From: Cellulomonas sp. C5510
GTDB lineage: Bacteria > Actinomycetota > Actinomycetes > Actinomycetales > Cellulomonadaceae
Reading direction: 5' to 3'
NCBI RefSeq assembly: GCF_019797765.1
Contig: NZ_CP081862.1
Location: 248,001 to 312,000, forward strand
DNA: 64,000 nucleotides
Position 1 is the stretch's first letter. Each line of letters begins with the position of its first letter. Shown here piece after piece: positions 45,190 through 54,675 of the stretch. The position numbers and the translations under genes are program-made. The notes beneath the pieces are model-generated. The model did not search any database. It was given only the letters and a program-made list of their open reading frames with translations, and was not told where the DNA came from.

Positions 45190-46161
45190 TCAGCCGCGGG
45201 TGAGCGGGGTGTGGAGCTCGACCGCCTCGACGCGGGGGGCACCGCCGACGTCGGAGACGTGGCAGACCAGCACCTGGCCCGGCCGCAGGTAGGGGTCCTC
45301 GGCGGGCAGGGCGGCGGTCGCCCGCGGACGCGCGTGCGCGGACACCACGCCCAGCACCGTCGGCAGCACCGGCCGGTGGGTGCAGACCGCGACGTCGGTG
45401 GCCGACCGCAGCAGGGCCGCCACCAGGTCGGCGGTCTTCTCGGGCGACTGCTCGTGCTGCGCCTCGGTGAACGGCTCGTCCGCCGCGGGTGTGAGCCCCG
45501 CGGCGGCGGCGTACGGGCCGACGGTGCTGCGGCAGCGTGCCCACGGGCTGGTCACGACCTCCGCGACCCCGAACGCCGACAGCACCGGGACGAGCGCACC
45601 GGCCTGCCGGCGACCGGCGTCCGTCAGCGGCCGCGTCGCCTCCTCCCGGCTCCAGGATGCGCGGCTCCGGGCGCGACCGTGCCGGACGACCACGAACGCC
45701 CGGGTGTCGAGCCGGCCGCGGGCGTGCTCCGCCACCAGGGCGTCGAGGGGGATCCGGTCGTCGTCGCGGGTGAGGCGCCGGCGCGCGACGTCGGCGTCGA
45801 CCCACCGCACGCGGTCGATCTCGTCGGCCGAGGCGTGCTCCGCCGGCGGGCGGGCGTGCACCGCCGGACGGTCCGGGCGGCCGGCGACCTGCGCGGACCA
45901 GTAGTGCACGCGCTTGCGGCGGCCGTCCGACAGCGGGTACTCCAGGCCGGGCAGCGGGCGGCCGAGCACGATCTCGAGCCCCGCCTCCTCCTCGACCTCG
46001 CGGACCGCGGCCGTCGTGACGTGCTCGCCGGTCTCGAGCTTGCCCTTCGGCCAGGACCAGTCCTTGTACCGCGGCCGGTGCACGAGCACGACCTGCAGCC
46101 GTCCCTGCCGCACGCGCCACACCAGTGCGCCCGCGGCCTCGACGACGGGGACCGCCCTCAC
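45190..46161 (-). CDS. NUDIX hydrolase fused to histidine phosphatase (MutT1-like)
   Basis: A 323-residue two-domain protein. The N-terminal NUDIX box is complete (GKLETGEHVTTAAVREVEEEAGLEI); the C-terminal domain starts with the phosphohistidine motif VVVRHGRA and has ATDVAVCTHRPVL. Mycobacterial MutT1, which has this fusion, cleans 8-oxo-GTP and diadenosine polyphosphates. It starts 10 bases after the ppk stop, the same operon order as in mycobacteria (ppk1-mutT1). Acts in nucleotide-pool sanitation next to polyphosphate synthesis. Confidence 0.92.
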   Translation of the reverse strand: MRAVPVVEAAGALVWRVRQGRLQVVLVHRPRYKDWSWPKGKLETGEHVTTAAVREVEEEAGLEIVLGRPLPGLEYPLSDGRRKRVHYWSAQVAGRPDRPAVHARPPAEHASADEIDRVRWVDADVARRRLTRDDDRIPLDALVAEHARGRLDTRAFVVVRHGRARSRASWSREEATRPLTDAGRRQAGALVPVLSAFGVAEVVTSPWARCRSTVGPYAAAAGLTPAADEPFTEAQHEQSPEKTADLVAALLRSATDVAVCTHRPVLPTVLGVVSAHARPRATAALPAEDPYLRPGQVLVCHVSDVGGAPRVEAVELHTPLTRG

Positions 46162-46171
46162 CGGGCCGTCC

Positions 46172-48667
46172 TCATCGGGCGCCCCCCAGACGCCGGCGCT
46201 GCCGGTAGATGAGCACCGACTGCAGGTCCCGCAGCGGTCCGTCCGGGCCGGTGGCGTGCCGCGTCCACACGCCGTCGGGTCCGAGGTGCCACGACGAGGT
46301 GCCGTCGTCCATCGACTCGTCGAGCAGGTCCACGAGCTCCGCGATCTGGTCGGGGTCGGCCAGGCGGACGAGCGCCTCCACGCGACGGTCCAGGTTGCGG
46401 TGCATGAGGTCCGCCGAGCCGATGTAGACCTCCGGCCCGGGCAGGCGGTCGCCGCCGGTGTCCCGGCCGGTGTCCGCGACCTCCGGCGTCACCCCGTCGT
46501 CCGCGGCGAACGCGAACACCCGCGCGTGCTCGAGGAACCGGCCGAGGATCGAGCGCACCCGCACCGTCTCGGACAGCCCGGGGACTCCCGGGCGCAGCGC
46601 GCAGATGCCGCGCACGCACAGGTCCACGGGCACGCCCGCCTGCGACGCGCGGTACAGGGCGTCGATGGTCTCCTCGTCGACCATCGAGTTCACCTTGATC
46701 TTGATCCAGGCCGGGCGGCCCTCGCGTGCTGCGCGGGCCTCCCGGTCGATGCGCTCGACCAGCCCCGACCGCACGGAGCGCGGCGCGACGAGCAGCCGGT
46801 GGAACCGCGACTTCGGCGCGTACCCGGACAGCTGGTTGAACAGCCGCGTGAGGTCCTGCCCGACGTCCGGGTCGCAGGTGAGCAGGCCGAGGTCGGTGTA
46901 GAGGCGCGCCGTCTTCGGGTTGTAGTTGCCGGTCCCGACGTGGCAGTACCGGCGGAGCCCGTCGGACTCCTGGCGCACCACCAGGGACAGCTTCGCGTGC
47001 GTCTTGAGCCCGACGATGCCGTAGACGACGTGCACACCGGCCTGCTCGAGCTTGCGCGCCCACTCGATGTTCGCCTGCTCGTCGAACCGGGCCTTGATCT
47101 CCACCAGGGCGAGCACCTGCTTGCCGGCCTCGGCGGCGTCGATCAGCGCGTCGACGATCGGGGAGTCGCCCGAGGTCCGGTACAGGGTCTGCTTGATCGC
47201 GAGGACCTTCGGGTCGGCCGCGGCCTGCTCGAGGAACGTCTGGACGGAGGTCGAGAACGAGTCGTACGGGTGGTGCAGCAGGATGTCGCGCGCGCGGATC
47301 GCCGCGAACACGTCCGTCGGCGTCGCGCTCTCCACCTCGGCGAGGAACCGGTGCGTGGTCGGCACGAACCGCGGGTACTGCAGGTCCGCACGGTCGAGGT
47401 CGGCGATGAGGTTGAGGCCGGTGTGGTCGAGCGGCGCGGGCAGCTCGTACACCTCCTCCTCGGCGACGCCCAGCTCGCGCACCAGCAGTTGGCGGATGCG
47501 GGGGCTGATGGTGTCGGCGATCTCGAGGCGCACCGGCGGGCCGAACCGCCGCCGCAGCAGCTCCTTCTCCATCGCCTGGAGCAGGTTCTCGGCGTCGTCC
47601 TCCTCCACCTCCACGTCCTCGTTGCGCGTCACCCGGAACGTGTGGTGCTCGCGCACCTCCATGCCGGGGAACAGCTGGTCGAGGTGCTGGGAGATGACGT
47701 CCTCGACGGGCACGAACGACATCGGCCCGCGGTCGGTCGGCGCCTGCGAGGGCGCGGCGCTCGGGCGGCCCCGGGCGTCCACGGCGATGTACCGCGGCAG
47801 CAGCGGCGGCACCTTGACGCGCGCGAAGTGCTCCTTGCCGGTCGTCGGGTTCACCACGACGACGGCCAGGTTGAGCGACAGGCCCGAGATGTACGGGAAC
47901 GGGTGGGCGGGGTCGACCGCCAGCGGCGTCAGCACCGGGAAGATCTGCTTCCGGAAGAACTTGCGCAGCCGGTCCTGCTCCGCCTCCCCGAGCTCGTCCC
48001 AGCGGACCAGCGTGATGCCCTGCTGCGCGAGCTCCGGCTGCACCTGCTCGGCGAACACCTGGGCGTGCCGGGCGGCGAGCTCGTGCGCGCGCACGCCGAT
48101 CGCCTCGAGCACCTGCCGCGGGCTGAGGCCGGACGCCGCCGTGACCGCCAGGCCGGTCGCGATGCGGCGCTTCAGGCCGGCGACGCGCACCATGAAGAAC
48201 TCGTCGAGGTTCGACGCGAAGATCGCCAGGTACCGCACCCGCTCGAGCAGCGGCTGCTCCGGGTCCTCCGCGAGCTGCAGCACGCGCTCGTTGAACGCCA
48301 GCCACGACACCTCGCGGTCCAGGAACCGGTCCGCGGGCAGCGGCGGCAGCTCCTCCGGGTCCGTGACCGGCGTCGGCACCAGCGGGGCGATGTGCTCGGC
48401 GATGTGCGCGGCGAGCTCCGGGGCCAGCGGGCGCGACCGCGTGGTCGGCGCGGAGGTCGCCGGGGCGGGGGCCGTGGCGGGCCTGCCGTCCTGCTCGGCG
48501 GTGCGGCGCGTGGTCCCGCGCGTACGGGAGGTGCTCGCGCGGGCCGGGCGCGCGCCGCCGGCGGACGTGCTCGCACCGGCGGAGGCGCGGGCGGTCGCCG
48601 TCGTCGCGGCCGGGGTGCGGCGACCCTTCGGGGTCCCGTCGGAGGCGGAGGCGTCGGTCATCTCCAC
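46172..48667 (-). CDS. ppk: Polyphosphate kinase 1
   Basis: An 831-residue enzyme making polyphosphate from ATP. After a disordered Ala/Thr/Arg-rich N-terminal tail of about 80 residues come the N domain ([18 protein letters not shown]), head domain and two C domains with [30 protein letters not shown] and [19 protein letters not shown]. The last two carry the catalytic histidines. GTG 48667 is used; ATG 48661 is the alternative. It follows mshD and precedes the mutT1-like gene. Polyphosphate synthesis fits the phosphate block on the opposite strand. Confidence 0.96.
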   Translation of the reverse strand: MEMTDASASDGTPKGRRTPAATTATARASAGASTSAGGARPARASTSRTRGTTRRTAEQDGRPATAPAPATSAPTTRSRPLAPELAAHIAEHIAPLVPTPVTDPEELPPLPADRFLDREVSWLAFNERVLQLAEDPEQPLLERVRYLAIFASNLDEFFMVRVAGLKRRIATGLAVTAASGLSPRQVLEAIGVRAHELAARHAQVFAEQVQPELAQQGITLVRWDELGEAEQDRLRKFFRKQIFPVLTPLAVDPAHPFPYISGLSLNLAVVVVNPTTGKEHFARVKVPPLLPRYIAVDARGRPSAAPSQAPTDRGPMSFVPVEDVISQHLDQLFPGMEVREHHTFRVTRNEDVEVEEDDAENLLQAMEKELLRRRFGPPVRLEIADTISPRIRQLLVRELGVAEEEVYELPAPLDHTGLNLIADLDRADLQYPRFVPTTHRFLAEVESATPTDVFAAIRARDILLHHPYDSFSTSVQTFLEQAAADPKVLAIKQTLYRTSGDSPIVDALIDAAEAGKQVLALVEIKARFDEQANIEWARKLEQAGVHVVYGIVGLKTHAKLSLVVRQESDGLRRYCHVGTGNYNPKTARLYTDLGLLTCDPDVGQDLTRLFNQLSGYAPKSRFHRLLVAPRSVRSGLVERIDREARAAREGRPAWIKIKVNSMVDEETIDALYRASQAGVPVDLCVRGICALRPGVPGLSETVRVRSILGRFLEHARVFAFAADDGVTPEVADTGRDTGGDRLPGPEVYIGSADLMHRNLDRRVEALVRLADPDQIAELVDLLDESMDDGTSSWHLGPDGVWTRHATGPDGPLRDLQSVLIYRQRRRLGGAR

Positions 48668-48766
48668 ATGGTGGCACCCGGAGGTGTCCGGTGGGTGACC
48701 GAACGCGGTCCCCGAGGGACGAGGGGCGCCGCCGAGTCGCCGATGCGTGCGAGCGCGGCCCGTGCC

Positions 48767-49663
48767 TCAGGCCCGGTAGACCACGTCCACCGCGGACCGC
48801 TCGAACCCCGCGGCGCGGTAGACGCGGATCGCCGCGTGGTTGTCGCCCTCGGTGTACAGCACCACCCGCCGCACGCCGCGCCCGGCGAGGTGGGCGAGCA
48901 TCCGCGCCGTGAGCGCCGGGCCGAGGCGCTGTCCCTGCGCGTCCGGGTCGACGCCGAGCGCGTAGACCTCGCCCTCGTCCGGGTCGGCCAGCTTGGTCCA
49001 GCCGAAGGCCAGCAGGCGGTCGCCGCGGACCGCGAGCAGGAACCCGGCGGGGTCGAACCACGGCTCCGCCTCGCGGTCCTCGAGGTCGGCGCGCGTGAGG
49101 CGTCCCTGCTCGGGGTGCGCGGCGAACGCGCGGGCATTCACCCGGACCCACGCGTCCTCGTCGCGGCCGGGCTCGAACGCCCGCACCACCACGCCGTCGG
49201 GCAGCGGTGGGGCGTCCGGGACCACGACCGGGTCGAGCGCCATCTGCCACAGCTCCCGGACCACGGGCAGCCCGCGGGCGGCGGCGAGCGCGCGCGCGGC
49301 GGGCAGGTCGCCGTGCGCCCACACGGCGACGCCGTCCCCGCCGTGCTCCCGGGCCAGCGCACCGGCGGCGTCGAGCAGCGCCGACCCGGTCCCGCGTCGG
49401 CGGTGCGCCGGGTGGACGACCACCTCGGCGGTGGCGAGCGCCGGGTCCCGCAGGTCGACCTGCGCGTAGCCGGTCGTCGTCCCGTCGGGTGCCGCCGCGA
49501 GGAGGTGGTGCACGCCCGGCCCGCCGCCGGTCAGCCACAGCAGCGGCTGCTCGGACAGGGGCGGCACGCCGTCCGTCCCGGCCGCGGCGTCGGCGAGGTC
49601 GCGCACGGCGCGGGCGCCGTCGGGGTCGAGGGGTCCGGGGGTCACGGTGATCGGGTCGGGCAC
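48767..49663 (-). CDS. mshD: Mycothiol synthase MshD
   Basis: A 298-residue protein of two GNAT domains that acetylates Cys-GlcN-Ins in the last step of mycothiol synthesis. The first domain carries AEVVVHPAHRRRGTGSALLDAA; the second YALGVDPDAQGQRLGPALTARMLAH and ends in LYTEGDNHAAIRVYRAAGF. Mycothiol is restricted to actinobacteria, which supports the taxonomic call. GTG 49663 is the only suitable start near the domain. It lies 99 bp upstream of ppk on the same strand. Confidence 0.9.
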   Translation of the reverse strand: MPDPITVTPGPLDPDGARAVRDLADAAAGTDGVPPLSEQPLLWLTGGGPGVHHLLAAAPDGTTTGYAQVDLRDPALATAEVVVHPAHRRRGTGSALLDAAGALAREHGGDGVAVWAHGDLPAARALAAARGLPVVRELWQMALDPVVVPDAPPLPDGVVVRAFEPGRDEDAWVRVNARAFAAHPEQGRLTRADLEDREAEPWFDPAGFLLAVRGDRLLAFGWTKLADPDEGEVYALGVDPDAQGQRLGPALTARMLAHLAGRGVRRVVLYTEGDNHAAIRVYRAAGFERSAVDVVYRA

Positions 49664-49744
49664 GTCCCCATCCCACCACCCCGCGTGCGGGATGCGCCGC
49701 CTCCCGCGGGGAACGTCCCCGCGGCGCCGGGCGTTGGACCTCGT

Positions 49745-51118
49745 GTGCCTGACGTGACCCCGACCGACGCCGTGCCGGACGTCGCGGACGTCGCGGACGT
49801 CGTGGTCGTCGGCGCGGGCCAGGCCGGGCTCGCGGTGGCCGCGCACCTGGTGCGCTCCGGGTTCGTCCCCGCCGGTAGGACCGGGGGCCCGACGTACGTG
49901 GTGCTGGACGCCGCTGCGGGCCCTGGCGGGGCGTGGCGCGAGCGGTGGCCCGGCCTGACGATGCGCACGGTCAACGGCGTCTACGAGCTGCCGGGGCGGG
50001 CGCTGCCCGCGTTCCCCGCCGACGAGCCGGCGTCCGCGGCGCTGACCCGGTACTTCGGCGACTACGAGCAGGACCTGGGCCTCGCGGTGCGACGACCCGT
50101 GCAGGTGCGCGCGGTCCGCGACGACGGCGGGCTGCTGGCGGTCGAGACGGTCGAGCGTCGCGGTGGCGGAGAGGCGGACGGTGTCGCCCGCCCCACCGCG
50201 CCCGCACCCGACGCCGGCTCCGGGACCCGGGCGGGTGTCACGGCGCCGGAGGCCCCGCCCGACCCCGACGACGGCCTGGGCTGCGGCGTCGGCGCGGCAC
50301 GCGCGGTGCCCGGCCCGGTGCCGGACCCCGGTGCGGTCGGCCGCGGCCGTGCGACGCCCGCGCCCGCCCGGCGCCGCACCGTCCGCACCTGGCACGCCCG
50401 GGCCCTGGTCAACGCCACCGGCACCTGGACCCGGCCGTTCTGGCCGTCCTACCCGGGCCGGGACGTGTTCGCGGGCACCCAGCTGCACACGCACGACTAC
50501 CGCACCCCGGAGGAGCTCGCGGGCCGGCGGGTGCTGGTGGTGGGCGGCGGCATCTCCGCGGTGCAGCACCTGCTGGCCATCCACCCGCACGCCGCGTCGA
50601 CGACGTGGGTCACGCGCCGCCCGCCGGACTGGCGGGACGAGGAGTTCTCGCCGGAGCTCGGCCGCGCCGCCGTGGCGCGGGTGGACGAGCGGACCCGCGC
50701 GGGGCTGCCGCCGGGCAGCATCGTGTCCGCGACCGGCCTGCCCCTGACACCCGAGTACCGTGCGGGCATCGACGCCGGGGTGCTGCGCGCCCGGCCGGTG
50801 TTTGCGCGGCTGGTGCCGGACGGGGCCGTCTGGGACGAGGGCGCGGCGCGCGGTCCGCTCGCCGCGGGCTGGGTCACCGGCCCGGTGCACGAGACCGCCG
50901 ACGTCGTGCTGTGGGCGACGGGGTTCCGCCCCGCGCTGGACCACCTGCGCCCGCTGGGCCTGCGGAACGCCGAGGGCGGCATCGTCGTCGACGGCACCCA
51001 GGTGGTGGCCGACCCGCGCGTGCAGCTCGTCGGCTACGGCCCGAGCGCGAGCACCGTCGGGGCGAACCGCGCCGGGCGGGAAGCGGTCCGGCGCGTGCGT
51101 GCGCTGCTCGGGGTCTGA
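49745..51118 (+). CDS. FAD-dependent monooxygenase/oxidoreductase with a disordered insertion
   Basis: A 457-residue flavoprotein of the flavin monooxygenase type: FAD motif VVVGAGQAGLAVAAHL, second dinucleotide motif VLVVGGGISAVQHLL, and the terminal VQLVGYGPSASTVGANRAGR that closes the FAD site. Between the first and middle parts (about residues 140-215) is a Pro/Ala/Gly/Asp-rich stretch of roughly 70 residues without predicted structure. GTG 49745 or 49754 may be the start. Substrate unknown; ArsO-like and sulfide-type enzymes look similar. Divergent from mshD. Confidence 0.85.
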   Translation: MPDVTPTDAVPDVADVADVVVVGAGQAGLAVAAHLVRSGFVPAGRTGGPTYVVLDAAAGPGGAWRERWPGLTMRTVNGVYELPGRALPAFPADEPASAALTRYFGDYEQDLGLAVRRPVQVRAVRDDGGLLAVETVERRGGGEADGVARPTAPAPDAGSGTRAGVTAPEAPPDPDDGLGCGVGAARAVPGPVPDPGAVGRGRATPAPARRRTVRTWHARALVNATGTWTRPFWPSYPGRDVFAGTQLHTHDYRTPEELAGRRVLVVGGGISAVQHLLAIHPHAASTTWVTRRPPDWRDEEFSPELGRAAVARVDERTRAGLPPGSIVSATGLPLTPEYRAGIDAGVLRARPVFARLVPDGAVWDEGAARGPLAAGWVTGPVHETADVVLWATGFRPALDHLRPLGLRNAEGGIVVDGTQVVADPRVQLVGYGPSASTVGANRAGREAVRRVRALLGV

Positions 51119-51140
51119 CCGGGGCGGGAGCGCCGTCCGC

Positions 51141-52226
51141 TCAGGCCTCCGGGCAGCCGCAGCTCCCGCGCCGCACCACCTGCACCGGCAGGCGGTGCGA
51201 CTCCGGCTCCCCGCCGACCGCCCCGGCGTGGCGCACCAGCACCTGGACGGCGAGGCGCCCCATCGCGGTCATCGGCTGGCGCACGGTCGTGAGCGTGGGT
51301 CGCGCGAGGCGTCCGGCGAGGATCCCGTCGAAGCCCGTGACGACCACGCGCTCCGGCACCGGGACTCCGCGCGCCGCGAGCAGGTCCAGCACGGCGAGCG
51401 CCGTCTGGTCGCTCGCGCAGACGAGTGCGCGGGGGAGCCGGTCGGCGTCCGCGAGGGCGGCGACCACCTCGAGCCGGTGGGGTTCGGCCAGGTCGGTCGG
51501 GTCGAGCGGCTCGGCGGGGACGCCCAGGCCGGCTGCGCCGAGCGCCTCCTGGAACCCGGCGAACCGGTCGGCGTAGTCGGGTGTGCTCAGCCGGCCGACG
51601 AACGCGAGGTCGCGCAGGTGGTGGTCGGCGACGAGGTGGCCCACGAGGTCGCGCATGCCGGCGCGGTTGTCGACGGTCACGTGGTGGAGGCCGTCGGCGA
51701 CGGGCGGCATGCTGAACGCGACCACCGGGATGCGCCGGGCGACGTGCTCGAGCGCCTCGACGGGTGTCGGCCCGGGGAACATCGCGAGGCCGTCCACGCG
51801 GCCGGCGATCTCGGTGACGGACGCGCCCGACCCGGAGCCGCTGGACAGCAGCAGGGCCTGGCCGCGCTGCCAGCACTCGAGCTCGACGCCGCGCTGCACC
51901 TCGTCGACGTAGAGCGGGAACGCGCGCGGGTCCGCGTCGGGGTCGGCGCTGCGGCCGGGCGCGGGGGCCGGGCGCTCGCCGTCGGCACCCTCCTGCGGGG
52001 CGGCCAGCATGAGGTCGAACGAGTACAGGCCGAGCGCGCCGGTGCTGCCGTGGGCGAGGCCGCGGGCGCTGCCGGACGGCACGTAGCCGAGCTCGCGGGC
52101 GGCGACGAGGACCGACTCGCGGGTGGAGGCGCGCACGCGCTCGGGCTGCCGGAACGTGAACGACACGGTGGCGATCGACACGCCGGCGCGCTCCGCGACG
52201 TCGTACACGGTGGGTCGACGCGGCAC
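51141..52226 (-). CDS. LacI-family repressor of the glucan-utilisation locus
   Basis: A 361-residue repressor, helix-turn-helix residues 5-25 (PTVYDVAERAGVSIATVSFTF) followed by a sugar-sensing domain and a CGC-containing C terminus (RRGSCGCPEA). The recognition helix ends SFTFRQPERV instead of the common SRVLN, and the operator in front of the transport operon is not the classical CebR/CelR box. A disordered 25-residue insertion (residues 78-103) lies in the sensor domain. Divergent from the binding-protein gene, so it is the natural regulator. Confidence 0.9.
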   Translation of the reverse strand: MPRRPTVYDVAERAGVSIATVSFTFRQPERVRASTRESVLVAARELGYVPSGSARGLAHGSTGALGLYSFDLMLAAPQEGADGERPAPAPGRSADPDADPRAFPLYVDEVQRGVELECWQRGQALLLSSGSGSGASVTEIAGRVDGLAMFPGPTPVEALEHVARRIPVVAFSMPPVADGLHHVTVDNRAGMRDLVGHLVADHHLRDLAFVGRLSTPDYADRFAGFQEALGAAGLGVPAEPLDPTDLAEPHRLEVVAALADADRLPRALVCASDQTALAVLDLLAARGVPVPERVVVTGFDGILAGRLARPTLTTVRQPMTAMGRLAVQVLVRHAGAVGGEPESHRLPVQVVRRGSCGCPEA

Positions 52227-52328
52227 TGCTCACCTCCCTCGCGGCCCCGGGGCCGGTCCGATCGTAGGGGCTGGCCGGACGCGGCACCCGCGACGTCCGT
52301 CCGGGGGCGCCCCGGTTGCGCGATCCAC

Positions 52329-52367
52329 TCTATGCGCTTAACATCACACACGATCTAAGCGCATAGA
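52329..52367. promoter_or_regulatory. Paired LacI operator, 12-bp perfect inverted repeat
   Basis: TCTATGCGCTTA (52329-52340) and TAAGCGCATAGA (52356-52367) are exact reverse complements separated by 15 bp. Each arm is itself close to a TAnGCGCnTA palindrome, the form of a LacI-family half-operator pair, so two dimers could bind 25 bp apart. The site is 62 bp ahead of the binding-protein gene and 103 bp from the repressor start. It is the most A/T-rich DNA nearby and likely overlaps the promoter. Confidence 0.8.
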
Positions 52368-52428
52368 CCCGTGAGGCGCACCGTGCGCCGATCAGCCGCC
52401 GCACCGTCCGTTCGAGGAGGAACGACCC

Positions 52429-53700
52429 ATGATCCGTCCCGCTGCGCGTGTCGCCCTGGTGACCGCGCTCGCCCTGACCGCACTCACCGCCTGCGGCCGC
52501 TCCGACGACACCGGCACCGGGAGCACCGACGAGTCCACGCTGTCCTCCGGGGCAGCCTCCGGCGAGCTGACCGTGTGGGCCATGGGTGCCGAGGGCGAGG
52601 CCCTGCCCGACTTCGTGCAGGACTTCGTCGCCGACAACCCCGACGTCGACATCGAGGTCGTCCCGATCCCCTGGGACGCCGCCCGCGACAAGTTCCAGAC
52701 CGCGATCGCCGCCGGCACCACGCCGGACGTCGCGATGATGGGCACCACGTGGATGGCGGAGTTCGGCGACGCCTTCGCCCCGGTGCCCGACGGCATCGAC
52801 ACCAGCGACTTCTTCGAGGGGTCGGTCGGCACCACCGAGCTCGACGGCCAGGCGGTCGGCGTGCCGTGGTACGTCGACACCCGCGTCCTGTACTACCGCA
52901 CCGACCTCGCCGAGCAGGCCGGGTGGGACGAGGCGCCGGCCGACTGGGACGAGCTGCAGCAGATGCTCACCGACATCAAGGACAAGACGGACGCCGAGTA
53001 CGGCATCCGCATGCTGGCGTCCGGCAACGACGCGTTCCAGGGCTCGCTGTGGGCCCCGTGGTCGAACGGCGCGAGCCTGATGGACGACGACGGCACCGAG
53101 TGGACGCTCGACACCCCGGAGATGGCCGAGGCGTACGAGTACTACACGTCGTTCTTCGACAAGGGCCTCGCGGACGCCCAGGCCGACCGGACCCCCGGCG
53201 CCACCGAGGCCGACTTCGTCGCCGGCCGCGTCGGCGCGTTCATCGAGGGCCCGTTCATGATGGGCTCGCTCGAGCAGCTCGGCGGCGAGGAGTTCGCCGA
53301 CCAGTACGCGACCGCGCGCATCCCGGCGGGGAAGACGTCCACCTCGTTCGCGGGCGGTTCCAACCTCGTGGTCTTCAACGACTCCGACAACCAGGACGCC
53401 GCCTGGAAGCTCGTCGACTGGCTGACCCAGCCCGACGTGCAGGTCGACTTCTACGAGCTCACCGGCGACCTGCCGTCGCAGCAGTCCGCGTGGGACGACC
53501 CGGCCCTGGCCGACGACGAGAAGCTGGCCGTCTTCGGCGAGCAGCTCCAGGACACCCAGTCCCCGCCGGTCAACACGGCGTGGGTCCAGGTGGCCGCCGC
53601 CGCCGACTCCGCCCTGGAGCGGATGATCGTCAGCGGCGAGGAGCCGGCCGACGCGCTCGCCGCCCTCCAGGAGCAGGCCTCGTCGATCGGCGTGGGCTGA
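52429..53700 (+). CDS. ABC transporter sugar-binding lipoprotein
   Basis: A 423-residue extracytoplasmic binding protein, CUT1 family. The signal peptide ends in lipobox LTAC (Cys22), followed by a Ser/Thr/Gly-rich linker and the fold opening GELTVWAMGAEGEALPDFVQDF. AAWKLVDWLTQPDVQVDFYELTGDLPS is the usual C-terminal part. ATG 52429 has GAGGAG upstream. First gene of the transport-catabolism operon; it would capture the oligosaccharide for the two permeases. Confidence 0.94.
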   Translation: MIRPAARVALVTALALTALTACGRSDDTGTGSTDESTLSSGAASGELTVWAMGAEGEALPDFVQDFVADNPDVDIEVVPIPWDAARDKFQTAIAAGTTPDVAMMGTTWMAEFGDAFAPVPDGIDTSDFFEGSVGTTELDGQAVGVPWYVDTRVLYYRTDLAEQAGWDEAPADWDELQQMLTDIKDKTDAEYGIRMLASGNDAFQGSLWAPWSNGASLMDDDGTEWTLDTPEMAEAYEYYTSFFDKGLADAQADRTPGATEADFVAGRVGAFIEGPFMMGSLEQLGGEEFADQYATARIPAGKTSTSFAGGSNLVVFNDSDNQDAAWKLVDWLTQPDVQVDFYELTGDLPSQQSAWDDPALADDEKLAVFGEQLQDTQSPPVNTAWVQVAAAADSALERMIVSGEEPADALAALQEQASSIGVG

Positions 53701-53704
53701 CGCC

Positions 53705-54670
53705 ATGAGCGCGACCACCACCCGTGCGGCCGGGGCCACCGGTCCCGGCCGCACGGCCAGCCGCCGCAGCACGCCGGAGCGCGGGCCCGTCGCCGCGCGC
53801 CGCCGCCGTCAGGGCCGGGTCGCGTGGCTGTTCGCCGCGCCGTTCGTCCTGGTCTTCGGGTTCTTCATGCTCGTGCCGCTGCTGTCGTCGTTCGGCATGT
53901 CCTTCACGGACTTCACCGCGCGCGACGTGCGCAGCCCGCTCGCCGTGAACGTCGTGGGCCTCGACCAGTACGTGACGCTGTTCGGCGACGCGCGGTTCCT
54001 GAAGTCGCTCGGGGTCACGGCGACGTTCGTGGTCATCGGGATCCCCGTGACGATGGCCGTCGCCCTGCTGCTGGCGATCGCGCTCAACAACGGCATCGGC
54101 CGGTTCCGCTCGGCGTTCCGGGTCGGGTTCTACGCCCCCGTCGTCACCAGCATCGTCGCGGTGTCGGTGGTGTGGCGGTACATGCTGCAGCCCGACGGGC
54201 TCATCAACACCGCGCTCGGCTGGGTCGGCATCGACGGCCCGTCGTGGCTCACCGACACCACCTGGGCGCTGCCCGCGCTGATCCTCATGGCGGTGTGGCG
54301 CAACGTCGGCACCCTCATGGTGATCTTCCTGGCCGGTCTCCAGGCCGTCCCGGCCGACGTGCAGGAGGCCGCGACGATGGACGGCGCCTCCGCCTGGCGC
54401 CGGCTCGTCAGCATCACGCTGCCCCTGCTGCGCCCGACGCTGCTGCTCGGCGCCGTGCTCGTCTCCGTCGGGTACCTGCAGTTCTTCGAGGAGGCCTTCG
54501 TGATGACGCAGGGCGGCCCGCTGGACTCCACCCTGTCGACGGCCTACTACACGTTCGAGCAGTTCGGCTTCGGCAAGTACGGGCAGGCGTCCGCCGCCTC
54601 GTACGTGCTGTTCCTGGCGATCGCGCTCCTGAGCCTGCTGCAGTTCCGGCTGCTGCGCTCGAAGGACTGA
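53705..54670 (+). CDS. Sugar ABC transporter permease (MalF-type)
   Basis: A 321-residue inner-membrane subunit with six membrane segments after a basic Arg-rich N terminus of about 35 residues. The EAA loop, EAATMDGASAWRRLVSITLPLLRP, docks the ATPase. Starts four bases after the binding-protein gene. No ATPase gene is in the operon, so it must use a shared MsiK-type ATPase encoded elsewhere, as streptomycetes do. Confidence 0.94.
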   Translation: MSATTTRAAGATGPGRTASRRSTPERGPVAARRRRQGRVAWLFAAPFVLVFGFFMLVPLLSSFGMSFTDFTARDVRSPLAVNVVGLDQYVTLFGDARFLKSLGVTATFVVIGIPVTMAVALLLAIALNNGIGRFRSAFRVGFYAPVVTSIVAVSVVWRYMLQPDGLINTALGWVGIDGPSWLTDTTWALPALILMAVWRNVGTLMVIFLAGLQAVPADVQEAATMDGASAWRRLVSITLPLLRPTLLLGAVLVSVGYLQFFEEAFVMTQGGPLDSTLSTAYYTFEQFGFGKYGQASAASYVLFLAIALLSLLQFRLLRSKD

Positions 54671-54675
54671 GGGAC

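Noticed and set aside
45914..49744. Very long open frame on the + strand opposite mutT1-like, ppk and mshD genes
   Set aside because: It is an antisense shadow caused by G/C-rich codons; only its last part (from 49745) is a real gene. The translation is low-complexity Arg/Gly/Val/His-rich and the opposite strand has well-conserved proteins.
52341..52355. Crp/GlxR binding site inside the LacI operator spacer
   Set aside because: Only a TCACA half-site is present; the other half (TGTGA at the right distance) is missing.
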